Shown here piece after piece: positions 25,333-38,055 of a stretch of DNA of 64,000 nt. The translations under genes were made by a program, and so were the position numbers. Position 1 is the first letter of the stretch, and the number at the start of each line of letters is the position of its first letter. The notes under the pieces are model-generated. The model did not search any database. It was not told the origin of the DNA and worked only from the letters and a program-made list of their open reading frames with translations. Source of the DNA: Phaseolus vulgaris (Eukaryota > Streptophyta > Magnoliopsida > Fabales > Fabaceae); contig NC_023751.2 in assembly GCF_000499845.2 (NCBI RefSeq), forward strand, positions 7,963,835 to 8,027,834, in the 5' to 3' direction.

Positions 25333-26867
25333 GTGGATCAGCAGAATAGATGTTGATGTTGAAATAGAGTAGCTACTTTTGTTCATGTTAACACGAAAAT
25401 GATCTAGCTGTCTTTTTTAAGCTGGGCATTGTGCTACGTATCCATTTGTAAATTAGTGGGAATCAATTCTCTTATGTACATCACAAATTATGTTCATATC
25501 TCATGTCTATCTGTATCATGTTTTAAAGTGTCCAAGCTATTTAGAAAAAGACACAAAACTTAAACATGAGCTTGGCACATTTACTATGAGAGTACATTCC
25601 CCATTCAGAATCTCTGAATTACAAAGAAAACATTTTTGGGATTTTATTTGTAATTGGAGAATTAACCATCAAAATTCTCCAAATAACCTCGAAACATCAA
25701 AAGCAGAAATATCGCCCTTAATAATTGACTTTCAACGTTACTGGTTTAAAGTGTGGGATAGATGCAAAAGAAAAATAAAAATGGTTATGATCTTTGAGAT
25801 GTTTCTATGTCAAACCATATACCATATAAAAAATAATGTTTCTCAGTAAAGTTGGTACAAGAGTTCCCAGTCCCGAGTGTTGAACATTCATACATTGCAA
25901 TTAATGTTTTTTTTTCTCAGATTATCCTTAAGGGGTGCTTATTTGAAAGGGTTTTATGAAACATAATACATCAAAGGTTTGGTAATACTCAAAAGTAAAA
26001 AAGCATTAGTTGTTTTTCTAATAAAGGATTGATTACACTAAATTTAGCATCTCAAGATCCACTTAAAAGAATTGTAGGTTAACTGTTTCTTTAACAAAGA
26101 AATATTGATGATGGAAATTGTCAGATGATGGGTAATGGATTTGATTGCAATTTCAGTGAATACCTTGAACACAGTTTTTGCAAATTGTTGACTGGATGTG
26201 AGTAGCTCTTCTTGCGAACCAAACACTTATCCTAAAATATGTTTCTATTACAATAGACGTTTTGGGTAAATATGTTTCTATTGTAGTCATGTGCCCCTTT
26301 TACTTCATCCCATGCTTGTTATAAATTTCAAGCGACTAAATTCACTAATTTAAAAATTCAATAAAAATACATACCATTTTAAATAGCATTAGTAAAAACA
26401 TACCAACAAGACAACAACATGACCACTAGTTTATAATGAAAATAAATAATTAAATAATTAATTTAATAGCAATTTAATATTGTTTCGATGTATTAATGTC
26501 CATTATAGGTTTATGACATTCAACTATAATTACTTTTAAAAAAAAAAATTTAAATAAATATTTCATTTAAAAATAATTAATATATTAGTTTAAAATATGA
26601 AAATAAAGAATATAAAAATATCATTAAAATAACACTCAAACCAACAATTTTACTATTAATAAATTTGATTATAAAATTGATTATTAATAAAAGTATTTTT
26701 GTATTTAATTGATTTCAAAATTAAATACTTCAAAATTTAAAAAAACACTTCGGTGTGAGTATCTTAATTGCATGAATTCGAAAACTACTGGAACATCTCT
26801 GCAATAAGAACTTGGGAGAGAAATAAATGAATTTTGCAGAAATAAAATATGCCAAAACTTGTTTACA
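25333..26867. other. Intergenic region between convergent MSL-B and O-fucosyltransferase genes
   Basis: It holds the presumed 3' UTRs of both genes and AT-rich filler. An open frame at 25490-25849 resembles nothing and lies in the MSL-B 3' flank. No element is recognised. Confidence 0.6.
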
Positions 26868-29800
26868 TTAAGCTCTACACATGCAATCAGGAGCAGGATA
26901 CGTATAAATCGATTGTTTCTCCTTCCTTAATCTTATTTGCCCTTGTCTGTTCTTGTGTCCATCAAGAACCACACGTTGAAATTCTGACCAGCTTACGCTC
27001 TTATTCTGAAATAGATGCCCCAATGATCCCATGCTTGGTCTGATAGTCTTCAGATTCATATAAGCACGATGCGCCACCTAAAGAAGCAAAAGATGTTTCG
27101 CTAAATGATAAATTTTGGGAATTTAACTCAATTCTTGCACCAATACAAAACAAATATAGCTAGGTTCTTTTAAACCTATAAGTTGTTATTAAGGGAGTTC
27201 ATCAATCCAAATCCAAATAAATGAATTAGATTTAAAATCCATATCCATTTTTAACTAGATCAAATTTAAATTGATCTTTTTAAAATCCATTTAAAGTGGA
27301 TTAAATCTAGATTCAATCCATTTTGTTAATTAGATTAAATTCACTTTGTTAATTACATTAAATTCATTTTGATATGGACACAAATTAACTTGGCTCGAAC
27401 CGGGCCTAAGTCGACTCAACCTGAACGCAAACCAACTCAGTTCAACATAGACCCGGGCTCGGACGACTCGACAATGGTCCGGACCTGGATGATTCGACAT
27501 CAGCCCGAGCCCGTTCGACTCAACATCGGCCTGAGCCCACTCGACTCAACATTAGCCAGGGCCCAATCAAACAGACATCGACCCAGGCCCACTCCACTCG
27601 ACATCGCCTCGAGCCTGAACAACTCGACATCGGCCCGAACCCGGACGACTTGACATCAGTCTGGGCCCGGACAATTGACATCGGTCCGGGCCCGAACGAC
27701 TGGACATCAGTCTATGTTTGGACAACTCGACAATGGCCTGGGCCCGAACGACTTGATATCGACTCGGGCCCGCTCGGCTTGATATCAGCCCGGGCACGCT
27801 CGGCTCGACATTGGACAGGGCCCAATCAACTCAACATAGACCCAGGCTCGCTTCACTTGACGGGCCCGAGAGACTCCACATTGGCTCGGCCCGGCTCGGC
27901 TCGACATTAGCTCGGCCCAGCTCGGCTTGACATCGGCTCGACATTGGCTCGGCCCGACCCCAATCGACTCGACATGGGCCCCGGCCCGGACGATTCAACA
28001 TGGGCATGGGCTCAAACAACTCGACATCGGCCCGGACAACTTGACAATGGCTTGGGCCTGGATTATTTGACATTGGCCCGGGCCCGCTCGACTCGACATT
28101 AGCCCGGGCCCAATCGACTCGACATCGACCCGGGCCTGCTCCACTCGACATCGGCTCGAGCCCGGAAGACTCTACACCGGCCCGAACCCTCTGTTGAACC
28201 AAGTGGTGTTCAAGCTTTGAAGAATCCAAACCCTTTGAAGGATGTTGAAGCCTTGGCTGTGCTTGGTGTTGCTGGGCTGGTTTAGTATAGTTCTGGGGTA
28301 GTTTGAGTTTTGTAATCCACCCCTTGATCGAATCTAAAGCATAAAGCATCTCAATCTTTGTGAAAATAAAATGTTTTCAAACTAAGTTAAAACAACCGAT
28401 TGTTTTGTCGAAACAACCGATTGTTTATACTTAGGTGTTTTGAGAAAAAGATTGAAAACTGTTTTTCAAATGGTTGAACTGTTAAGAACCAAAACAACCG
28501 ATTGATTCGAGGAAACAACCGATTGTTTGTTTTGGGACCATAACAGAAAAACTGTTTTATCTTTGACTGAGCTTTAAATGATTTAATTGCTTACGCTCCA
28601 TTCATGAAATGTTTTGACCAATCTTTTAATGCAATTTAAGAGTTTGTTAAGATTTGATAACAAACTATATCTTTGAATAAATTCAGAAAAAAAAAAAACA
28701 GATTTGAGAAAAAAATCCTTGACAAGTTTTTGCTAAGAGTTTTTGAGTTTTCAAAGAGCTGAGATTGCTGAAAGTTTGTGATTGATCAAAGTCTGTGGAA
28801 TAGGATTCTGCTTGTATTGATTTCAGATTATCTTCTGTAACAAGTGTAATCCTTGTACTCTATGAAACAAGTTTCGTTTATGTGTTTGCTGAGATTGGCT
28901 GTGTGTACTGGAGGGGATCAAGATCAGCAATCTTGGTGTTGGTGTGTTGGCCAAGGAGAGTGTGTGTCTTGAGGTGTTCAAGGTCATTCTCTTGGTTGTT
29001 GTGTAAGTGATCAAGTTGTGATTGCTTAGTGGATTTCCTCAGGGTTTCTGAGAAGTAGCTCTGGTGTTGGAGTGAACCAGTATAAACATCTGTGTGCAAT
29101 CTCTCTATCCCTAACTCTTTAAATTCAGTTTTGATATTTGCTGACTAGTATAAACAACCGATTGTTTCGATAAAACAACCGATTCTTTTTACTAGTATTG
29201 TGCTTTTTGCTTTATGTTTTGAAAAACTGATTTCTTAATCAAGGTTTTCTTGAAATATTTTCATTCAAGGCTTAAAAGTTTATAAAAACCCTCTTTAAAC
29301 AATTCACCTCCCTCTAGTTTAAAGTCATATATTCTAACACCCTCAACATTGGTCCAGGCCCGGACGACTCGACATCGATCCGAGCCCAGACGACTCGACT
29401 TTGGTCCGAGCTCGAACGACTCAACATCGGCTTGAGCCCGCTCGACTTGACATCAGCTCGGGCCCTCACGGCTCGACATTGGCCAGGGCCCAATCGACTC
29501 GACATTGGCCAGGGCCCAATCGACTCGACATAGACCCAGGCACGCTCCTCTAGACATTGGCTCGGGCTCGTTCGGCTGGACATCGGACGGGCCTGAGAGA
29601 CTCAACATTGGCCCGAGCCCAATTGACTCGACATCGGTCCAAGCCCGGGAGACTCGACATCGATCCGGGCCCGGGAGACTTGTAATTGGTTTGGGCCCGT
29701 TCGACTCGACATTGGTTAGGGCCCAATCGATGTCAATCGACTCGGGCCCGTTCCACTCGACATCGACCCGGGTCCGTTCGGCTTGCCATCGACCTGAGCC

Positions 29801-32800
29801 CGGGAGACTCGACATTGGCTCAGGCCCAGCCGGCTCGACATTGGTCCGGGCCCAATCAACTTGACATCAGCCCGGGCCTGGGAGACTCGACATTGACCCG
29901 AGCCCGTTCGGCTCGACATCCACCCGGGCTTGCTCAGCTCGACATTGGTCTGGGTCCGTTCAGCTCGACATTGGACAGAGCCCGGGAGACTCGACATTTG
30001 CCTGAGAGACTCAACATTGGCCCGGGCCCGTTCGGCTTGACATCGGCCCGGGCTTGCTCATCTCGACATTGGCTTGGGTCGTTCAGCTCGACATCGGCGC
30101 GGGCCCGACGACTTGACATCAGCCTGGGTTGCTCGGCTCGATATCGACCCGGGCCAACTCGGCTTGACATCGGCTCGGGCCAGCTTGGTTCGACATCGAC
30201 TCGGGAATGCTCGGCTCTTCAACGGCCCAAACGCGCTCGACTCGAAATCGGCCCGGGCCCACTCGGCATGATATGGGCTCGGGACTGTTCGGTTAGACAT
30301 CGGCCCGGGCCCGCTCGACTCGACATCGGCTGGATTGTCTTGGCTTAACTTGGATCGAGCCAAGTCACAATCTATCCCAAAATGCAATTTGGATAATCCA
30401 AAAATGTATCTAATCTATATCTAATCCATATCCAATTAAAAGGATTGGATTTAAAATCCAAAAATATGGATTTGGTTTTGAAATAAATCCATTTAAATGG
30501 ATTAAAACTAATATGGATATGGATAATTATGAATTGGATTTTTTTCCCACCCTTAGTTGTTATGCAACAAATTATTTATAGAAGTACATTTTGAAATAGA
30601 ATATTTAACAATGATTCTTACCAGAGCATTGTGCATATTGCCTGGAGAAGCAGAAATGAAGATGTCACTGTGCATGCTCACGTAGTAATCAACAGAAGCT
30701 AACAGTGATGCCTTTCCTTTAACCTTGGCCAGTTCCTCTGTGGAGACTAGGCTCTTCTTATCTTCCATAAGAGGAAATAATTTGCTTAAAGTTGCTAACC
30801 TAGCTTCTCCACCATAAACCTGAAAGCATACAATCAATCCAGACCAAGGGCCTAAGTCAAAGCAGAGATCCAATCGATAAAAGTATCAGAAGGTATTAGA
30901 TTGTTAATCATTGGGCATCATTACAAATATCATAATGAAATCTATGCTGAGTAATCACAAGCCTTCCAATCATATGTTGTTAACAAACCTTGTGAGAAGC
31001 AAGATAAAGCCGTGTTCTATTATTGAAACCCAAAGCTGCCAGGAGCAATCCAATTTCTTCAGGAGTCAGTGGGCAGCGCCCCTGACTTCTCAACTCTTCA
31101 TCAGTGAATTGAGAGTTTAATACCCTTCCCTGCCAAAGCACCTGCCGGTACTTTGCTAGAGCAAGCTTCTCAGCTTTACCCCCACCAAAATCACAGGCTG
31201 AATGAGCAGCCATATCCTGCATGGGCAATTTGGAATGAAAGTGTTAAGGAGTGAGATATGTAATCATGATAAAAGCAATAGATACCAGATCTTAGCTATA
31301 AGAACTCAAGGATAACACTCTGAAATTGCAGAAACAAAGATGGAAAAGAAAACAAACAAAACAACAAGACACCCAAAAACACCCACTAATCAAACCTAAT
31401 TTTCTCTCAACACCCGCCTAACCCCACAATCCTTTTGATTTCCCCCACTCCATTACTGACTCCAAGTCATTCTTTCTGAATTTCCCATTCTCAGTCCAAC
31501 GAAAAGGAAGAATGAGAGGGTCATCAAGGGCATTGGAAAAGTGGTTACGAAGGAACTCATGGTAAATAATATCTCTTCATTTGGTCTTCGACCAAGTTGA
31601 ATGGCGTCAAGTGATCTTACCTAGTGGGACAAGACTTTGTTTTCTTAGTACAAGGCAACATAAATATGTAGTTCCTTGAAGCCATAGTTGCCCTAAAAGT
31701 TCTAGACAACAGAGTCAACATATTTTCTATAAATAAGCATGCATTATTGGCTACAATAATAGAGAAGCATGGACCATCAATTCATTATTCAAACACGCAC
31801 AAGAGCAATTACATTAACAGAAAAATTATTTAGGTGCTAAGGACATTTGAACTAATCATACTACTTCAAAGTTCAAACAAATAAAGCAGTTAGTCTATGC
31901 CTGTTAATTAATTATCAACCTATACACAACATAAAGATTGTGTCCTCAATGCAATAACTGAATTAGAATGACAAGCGACCTAGAATTTCATGAAGCTACA
32001 TGCATAAGCTTTGATTTGTAATAAACCACTCAAACGAAAAGGAAAACTGTACTTTGTCAAAACGCAGATGCAACACAACAAACTTTCCAGTTTGCTGTTT
32101 TATTAACACGTCAGTTTCCTCCAGTGGAAAGTATTTCGCTTCAGCTTGGTTGACAATAGAAGTGCGGCGAAGACGATGAATAATGGCATCTCCTAATTCC
32201 TTGATATGTGGAACAAAGATCAGTGCTTCAAAGTTGACCTTACAACGGAGGCGCTGGATGTCTGATGGCAGGTTGTTGAATGTCAAGCGATGAGAGAATG
32301 GTGCAATAGCAGCAATTCCATAACTGTATCAACCAGAAAATCTACAACAATTGAAAATAGATATTTATGTAAACAATATATCTAAAGGAAGACATTGAAT
32401 GGTTTATGTCTCCAGTGAAGATTGAAGATTCATGCCTGCTATATAGGTTTCCTGCTCATGAAAAGAGTTGAAAAAAGCGAAACTGTTTTATTCAATCTTT
32501 GGGTTCGAACAGGTGTATCCATATATATACAAATAAAGTTTCTGTCTTTCATCTATAGGAATAAAAAATAAAAATAACCATCTTTTGGTTTATCTTATAT
32601 TGAGATAAACTAATCTAAAAGATAAATTTTTCCATCCTAAATATCAACTATGTTTTCAACACTTCCCTCTCATGTTAGGGAATGGATATTAATCATCCCC
32701 AACTTGCCAATAAGCTCCTTTAAACTTCTTGAAGGAAATCATTTGGTGAACATGCCTACCAATTGGAGCCCCATAAAAAAATGTGTTGTGTTGTGACTAT

Positions 32801-35614
32801 AAGACCATTGTCTAGTTTTTCGTTGATGAAGTGTCTATGAACCATTATGTGTTTTGTCTTGTCATGCTGGATTGGATTATGGACAACACTGGTAGTTGAA
32901 TTGTTTTCACTAAACTGCCTCAAAAAAAGTCCTTTAGCTTTTACTTTCAGGTCATCACAAATACCATGTCTCAGCTGAAAATCCTGCTCTTCCACTAGAC
33001 CTAGCAACTACCATTCTGCTTTTGACCCCTCCATGTTACAAGATTTCCTTCCATAAACATGCAATATTGGAGGTGGACATTTTTATCTACAACTCTGACC
33101 TGCCATAATCTTCATTTGTAAGCACCTTTATGAACAATGTGCCCTCTTCTCTTGAACAAACAATCCTTTTTCCTAGACTTGCCTTCAGATATTGACAGAT
33201 TCTATCAAACTTTCTGTAGGTTCCTTTCATCGGGATCATGCATAAATTGGCTTACCACACTAACAACTTCCCCCACCAATCTCTAGTATTGGGATTTTTC
33301 TATTATTGGACTTTCTTCACTTCCAATCTTGTTTTCAGCTGGTACTTCAGATGTCTTACATCTCAATTTCCTTATTTCTTTGAGAAGATCAAGTATATAT
33401 TCCCCTTAGGAGATAAAGATACCCTTTTGGAATAGCAATCTGTTCCAGAGAAGTACTTTACCTTTTCCAACTCCTTCAATTCAAACTCGGTTGTCAGCTT
33501 CTTCTTCAAAGCCTATTCTTCTATCTAATCATCACCTACAATGATCATATCATGTAGATATACCAGGAGAAGAGTGATTTGCCCTCAGGGGAGTGCTCTA
33601 TAAAAAGAGTATGACGACCTTGACTCTATTGTATCCTAGGGATGTCATAACCTAGGTGAATCTTCCAAACCATGTTTGAGGTGATGGTTTGAGACCACAC
33701 AAAGCCTTCTTGAGCCACACACCTGCTCTTTTCACCATGAGAATTGAATCATAGAGGAATCTTCATGTAGATTTCCTCTTCTAGATCTCTAAGAAGTAAA
33801 GTACTTTTAACATCAAACTGCTTCAAATCTCAGCAAAAATGGGTGACTAAGAAAGGGTAATCTTTACCATATTCATCTTTGCTACTAGGACAAATGTCTC
33901 CTCATAGTCTATTTCATAGATACGAGGGGTAATATTAGCATAAGTGCCATGGTAATTAATAAAGTCTGTTATACTAGACTAGTGCTGAGTCGGCTATATT
34001 GTTACTACACCTAATAGGTACATTAGTTACACGATCAGCTCCCTCCCTAATTATAAACCTATAAATTTACTCTCCCTGGTTTGTATTGCAAAACTAGTTC
34101 ATTCATTCAGCCTTTTAATTTTCCACAAATATAGTTCTCCTGAACATTTTGTTCCTTTTATCCCTCATTTTATCAAACTTTCTAGTGCACTATAGATTCG
34201 TATTACAGAAAAATAGCACTTATCAATTGTATTTTGAAAAACCCTCGGATAACTAGTATCAAAAGCTTTTAAGTCGTAATTACAGAAAACAGAAGCCATC
34301 TAATGACATAACATAACAAACCAGGTAAGAATCTGAGGTTAAGCTATGTACATACCTCCGAAGTACAGGCAAGACATTTTCTATATACCAATCAGCTGTA
34401 GCTTGAATGGGTGCAGTTTTAATTCTAGTAGCTCTTATGCCTGTGGCATAGTACTCTCTTGTGCTCCAAGAATAGTCACTGGGAGGTTCCTTCACTATAG
34501 ACACTTCATTGCGGAGGACATCAATAAAATGATCCAAGTCAAATATATCTTCGAATGAACTGCAGAAATAAAACAATTCCACTTAAACGGCAACTTGCCA
34601 ATTTGAAAATTAAACATATAAAGGTTGAAAAAATAGCAAAATCTGGATATACCTTGAATCTTGCCACACAGGGTTCACTTCAAAATGTGGGATAACCAAC
34701 GTTGCATTCAAAATCTTAGCAACAGCAACAGCATCACATATCTTTTAAAGAGAAAAAAGGGGGAAAATTATATTAGACTAGTGTCAAAGGCAAATGTCAA
34801 TGAAATACACCCACTTTATCTCTTTGATCAAATTATACCCTTTCAAAACAATCTCATCATTTACATACCCCCATCTTCTGCTGGTTCAACCCCCCATCAA
34901 GGAAAACCTGAATATAACCGCGTGACTTTTCAGGTAGAGCTGCAAGAGATTATGAGCATAAAGAAACATGTAAAATACAAGACACTAGTCACAGGCAATA
35001 CAGCCCTCATTTTCAAGATAAACAAATGTCCAATGTCTAAAAGAAAAATCAATTCAATATACTATAACTCACAAGGTGGTTTCGGACGCTCAGTACAAGG
35101 TTTCCATCCTTGGAAGGCCAATGGAGACCAGAGACTAGTTTGAAGTTCAACAGACTGAAAACAATAAAAAAAATGTTAATCTCGAAACAGCTAGATACAC
35201 AAAAAGCGTGTCAAATTAACCTAATCTTTAAACATTTAACCATGATTATGATTAACGTGTATTTGTACTCACAATTTGGCGTTGCAAAGCACCCTCTAGC
35301 AAAGACACGTGCATAGGCCTCGGAGCAATCCACTCCTACAATGACAATTCATCAAAATCAGTTCTTCCTCAAATCAAATTCGGTTTTTCTTTCGTTCAAA
35401 TTTCGCACATAAGTGTCACAATTAATATCTCAAAATTTAAGGAATTAAAAAGAAAGTTGCAAATTAGAGTTACAGAGAACATAGAAGGCGATGCACGACC
35501 AAGAGGTTGGAAAAGATCGGGAAAGAAAAGTGGCAAAAGAATGACGAAAACCACAGCGAAAGCGGACTTTTGAGAGTGGTTTAGTTGGGTGAAAATCTGA
35601 AGCTTCATTGTCAT
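26868..35614 (-). CDS. Plant O-fucosyltransferase family protein (GT106-like, DUF246)
   Basis: Ten minus-strand coding exons join in phase: 35474-35614, 35273-35335, 35073-35154, 34869-34939, 34653-34741, 34356-34559, 32053-32323, 30989-31216, 30622-30819 and 26868-27077. They encode 518 residues, a usual length for this family. A single membrane anchor (AFAVVFVILLPLFF, about residues 18-31) suits a Golgi type II enzyme. Family blocks include LQTSLWSPLAFQGWKPC, GYIQVFLDGGLNQQKMG, ICDAVAVAKILNATLVIP, RLRCKVNFEALIFVPHIKEL and LHLRFDKDMAAHSACDF (about residues 300-315). GRCPLTPEEIGLLLAALGF and DIFISASPGNMHNAL follow. The predicted activity is transfer of a deoxy sugar, probably fucose, to protein or glycan; the exact acceptor is not deducible. 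A second in-frame Met, two codons downstream, is a possible alternative start. The gene is intact despite large transposon loads in introns 6 and 9. Confidence 0.93.
27395..28186. repeat. GC-rich 26-bp minisatellite, left block
   Basis: Roughly thirty degenerate units of 26 bp run in tandem, each built from CGACTCGACATC followed by GGCCCGGGCCCGCT. Unit length is constant where checked by eye, while CpG and CCCGGG positions vary. Because 26 is not a multiple of 3, translations cycle through frames and give long spurious Arg/Pro/Ser-rich open frames on both strands. Confidence 0.9.
28192..29339. mobile_element. Solo LTR, 1148 bp, nested in the minisatellite, target duplication CCCTC
   Basis: The segment starts TGTTGAACCAAGTGG, ends ATATTCTAACA and is flanked by CCCTC at 28187-28191 and 29340-29344. 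The ends and overall look resemble legume SIRE/Maximus-type copia LTRs; that family call is from memory of the type. It contains six or so copies of an AAACAACCGATTGTTT-like motif at about 28388-28530 and 29150-29190. It splits the minisatellite cleanly, so it is younger than the array. Confidence 0.85.
29345..30350. repeat. GC-rich 26-bp minisatellite, right block
   Basis: This continues the array at 27395-28186 with the same 26-bp unit, roughly 38 units. The two blocks were one array before the solo LTR landed. Several units are shortened or merged near 30000-30250. Open frames of up to 220 codons here are artefacts of high GC content. Confidence 0.9.
32459..34250 (-). mobile_element. Decayed Ty1/copia fragment with 3' LTR in O-fucosyltransferase intron 6
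   Basis: On the minus strand, reverse-transcriptase and RNase H-region remnants run from about 34000 down to 32700. Segments such as NPIQHDKTKHIMVHRHFI and NEKLDNGLI match the end of copia pol. A likely LTR follows at about 32459-32661 (starts TGTTGAAAACATAG, ends AACTCTTTTCA). The 5' half is missing. Its orientation is the same as the host gene. Confidence 0.7.
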
Positions 35615-35639
35615 AAAGAAGAGTTTCGCAGATGATGAT

Positions 35640-36085
35640 TTAAACGCTGCGTTTTTGCACCGATCACCTCAGAAGACAGTGTTCCTTCATCTTCATCTGC
35701 AGTGACGGGGATCCAATTATGGGCCTTCAGGCTTTGATAGGTTTGAGATCAAACTGTTTTCATTAATTAGAGCTTGCATCACTTGTCTCTTACAACAATG
35801 AATTAATATGTTGAAACTCTACCTGTAATAACTGCAGTATAGATTTTCTTTATTCAAATTATTGTTTTTATATTTAATAGTTTAATTATTTTTTAATTAT
35901 TTAATATCTCATCATAATCTATCAATATTATACTTCAAAAATATGGCATATTAATATTTATACTTCAAAATATGGCATATTATGATATGCTGCCGAGCAA
36001 ATCAATAAATTATAAATATTTTTTTTTCAATTATATTTTATATTTTTCTTCTCTTAATTTATTGATTGTTATGTCAAGAGTAAAT
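35640..36085. other. Upstream flank of the O-fucosyltransferase gene, then AT-rich sequence
   Basis: The first 150 bp or so are the presumed promoter and leader of the minus-strand O-fucosyltransferase gene. The AT-rich remainder up to 36085 may be the 5' LTR of the copia element that follows, but I could not fix its start. Confidence 0.4.
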
Positions 36086-37565
36086 TGGTATCAAAAAGTT
36101 TTTTATCTTTGAAAAATATATAGCTTCAGAGAGAGAAATACCAATAGAGCAGATACATGTCACCCAATTTTAATGATAAAGAATATGAGTTATGAGATGC
36201 AAAAATGATTAGTTATGTTGAATTATTGAATCTTTGAGAGGAAATACAAGAAAATTAAGAGGTTCTTGAATTGCTTAAGAATTCAATAGTGGCTCAAATG
36301 AAATATCATAAGGAGAGAAAGATAAAAGAGATAAAGACAAAAAAAAAATATTTTTTTTATGTAAAAAATTATGAATTTCAAATCTCCAAAAAAAAATAGG
36401 ATTATCTCAAAAAAATAATACTTTGGTTGTGAAAGGATCAAAGGCATGCAAGTGCTTAACTTGGTAGAGAATTTGAGATGCAAAGCATGAAAGAGACAAA
36501 AGCATGAAAGAGACAAAAACATTTAAATTGATCAATTGATAAATTGATCAATTGATAAGTATAGTAAATAAAGTGTAACTATTTGGGAAACTCGTTCCTG
36601 AAGAAAAAAAATTGTTAATTGTTCTAACATTTTTTGGTTACTATACTAGAAAAATATGAATCCAAAATCTCAACTTTGGAAGAGGAAAGACTTGTCAACT
36701 ATCATCTCGGGTGAATTGATAAATGCTTTACAAGTTCGGGAACAAAGAAAAATGATAGACAAAAGAAGATTATACGTGATTTTTTTATGTAAAATGACAA
36801 GATTTTAAAGGTGGCAAAAATAAGAAGAACAATAAATGAAAGAACAAAATGAAAGAATGATCCAACAATTAATAAGGTGAGAACTTTCTCCCTTGTCTAC
36901 ATTGCAAAAAGAAAAATCATCTAAAAGAATGTTGGTAGAGGCCAAATGTCAAGTGTAGAAAATGTGGTGATCTAGGATATGTAGAACAAATATGCAAGAC
37001 TAAATCAGAAGAGGAAAATGTGACTTTGGAGGAGCAAGAAGATGAATAACTCTTTGTTGCAACATGTTTTGCTATGACCAACACTTTGAGTAACTCATGG
37101 TTAATAGGCAATAGTTGCACAAATCATATGACCAACAACAAGAAGTTTTTTTATAGAGCTTGACAAAACTATCATTTCTAAAATGAAAATTGAAAATGGT
37201 GATTTCATCTTAGTTAAAGAAAAAGTGACCATTACTATTGAAACTTGACAAGTTTGAAGCATATCTATGATGTTTCATATGTGCCTGATCAAAATTTGTT
37301 TAATGTTGCACTGGCAAAAAGCTTCAAAGTTATATTTGAAGATAACTAGTATTTAATCAAAGACATAAAAAACAAGGAGGTCTATAGCATATAAAAGACT
37401 TTAAATTTTTTATTTTAAGAGACTATTATACATGTAGAAACATGCCTTGGACAAAGGTGTCTTGTGATTGAAGATAAGTTGACAGATTGTGTGGCTTGCC
37501 AATTTGGTAAGCTAGTCAAAAAATAATTTTTTCAAATCACTTGGAAAACAATTCAAAGACTACAA
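36086..37565 (+). mobile_element. Decayed Ty1/copia gag-pol, 5' half
   Basis: A primer-binding-site-like TGGTATCA (36086-36093) begins the internal region. Degenerate gag follows, with a zinc-knuckle remnant (CLHCKKKNHLKECW, then KCRKCGDLGYVEQIC). The protease region has NSWLIGNSCTNHMTNN, and the pre-integrase region has SFKVIFED and RLQLIHTN. Stops and frameshifts are frequent. The element breaks off at about 37565, where an unrelated LTR-like sequence begins, and pol does not resume. Confidence 0.75.
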
Positions 37566-37566
37566 C

Positions 37567-38055
37567 TGATTCATACAAATGTTGGGGACGACTGGGTAAC
37601 CGACCACCCGAGTCAAATATTATTTACAACGTAATAAATAAGCAGTTACAAATAATGTTGAATGGGTCAAATGCACACTCTGAAATATTCGTGAAATATC
37701 CCAATATAACGATAGAAACTGATCAAACCGAAAGATACACTCCCACGATATCAGGAAACCACTATGCATGTTAGTTGTTAACTAACTATCCAGCCCACAC
37801 AGGTAAAAGTCTATGAGTCAACATTATAAATAGAACTCTTTGTAAGAAAATGAGGTACGTTTTTTATATTCTAAGAGAACACACTTAAATCATAACACTG
37901 ACTTGAGCGTCGAAGTGCAATCGCAGGTACTCCCGACAGATCACCAACAACAAAGGGAGAAAACTTGGAAAAACTCAAAGACAATCGACACGTAGACAAT
38001 TGTGTACCCAACGGACAAGTATTACCTGACCCCTCTACTCCATACTGGTACATAT
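37567..38055. mobile_element. LTR-like fragment, probably Ty3/gypsy
   Basis: It begins around TGTTGGGGACGACTGGG and contains the TGACTTGAGCGTC block at about 37900, typical of the 3' part of many plant gypsy LTRs. It ends near CTCCATACTGGTACA. No clear target duplication was found, so the boundaries are approximate. A related sequence occurs at about 51440-51840. Confidence 0.55.

Larger units (their letters stand above)
27190..30555. mobile_element. Non-autonomous hAT-type transposon with internal minisatellite, in an O-fucosyltransferase intron
   Basis: The element is flanked by a perfect 8-bp target duplication, GTTGTTAT (27182-27189 and 30556-30563), the hAT hallmark. The ends are imperfect inverted repeats: TAAGGGAGTTCATCAATCC on the left and, on the opposite strand, TAAGGGTGGGAAAAAAATCC on the right. 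Both ends carry AT-rich subterminal runs of ATCCAAATCC or ATCCATATCC. A second inverted pair, ACTTGGCTCGA, borders the GC-rich core at about 27390 and 30360. The core is a 26-bp minisatellite interrupted by a solo LTR. There is no transposase frame. Total length is 3366 bp, about 2.2 kb without the nested LTR. Confidence 0.8.

Noticed and set aside
25490..25849. 119-codon open frame after MSL-B
   Set aside because: No recognisable domain and no splice context; it lies in the 3' flank of MSL-B.
29453..30348. Long open frames on both strands in the GC-rich array (up to 220 codons)
   Set aside because: They are translations of a 26-bp tandem repeat with few stop codons because of high GC. They overlap on both strands and match no protein.
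27395..30350. CRISPR-like array
   Set aside because: The repeats are contiguous without unique spacers, in a plant nuclear context.
34661..35316. Plus-strand open frames of 160 and 68 codons
   Set aside because: They lie antisense to several well-supported O-fucosyltransferase exons and introns and resemble no protein.
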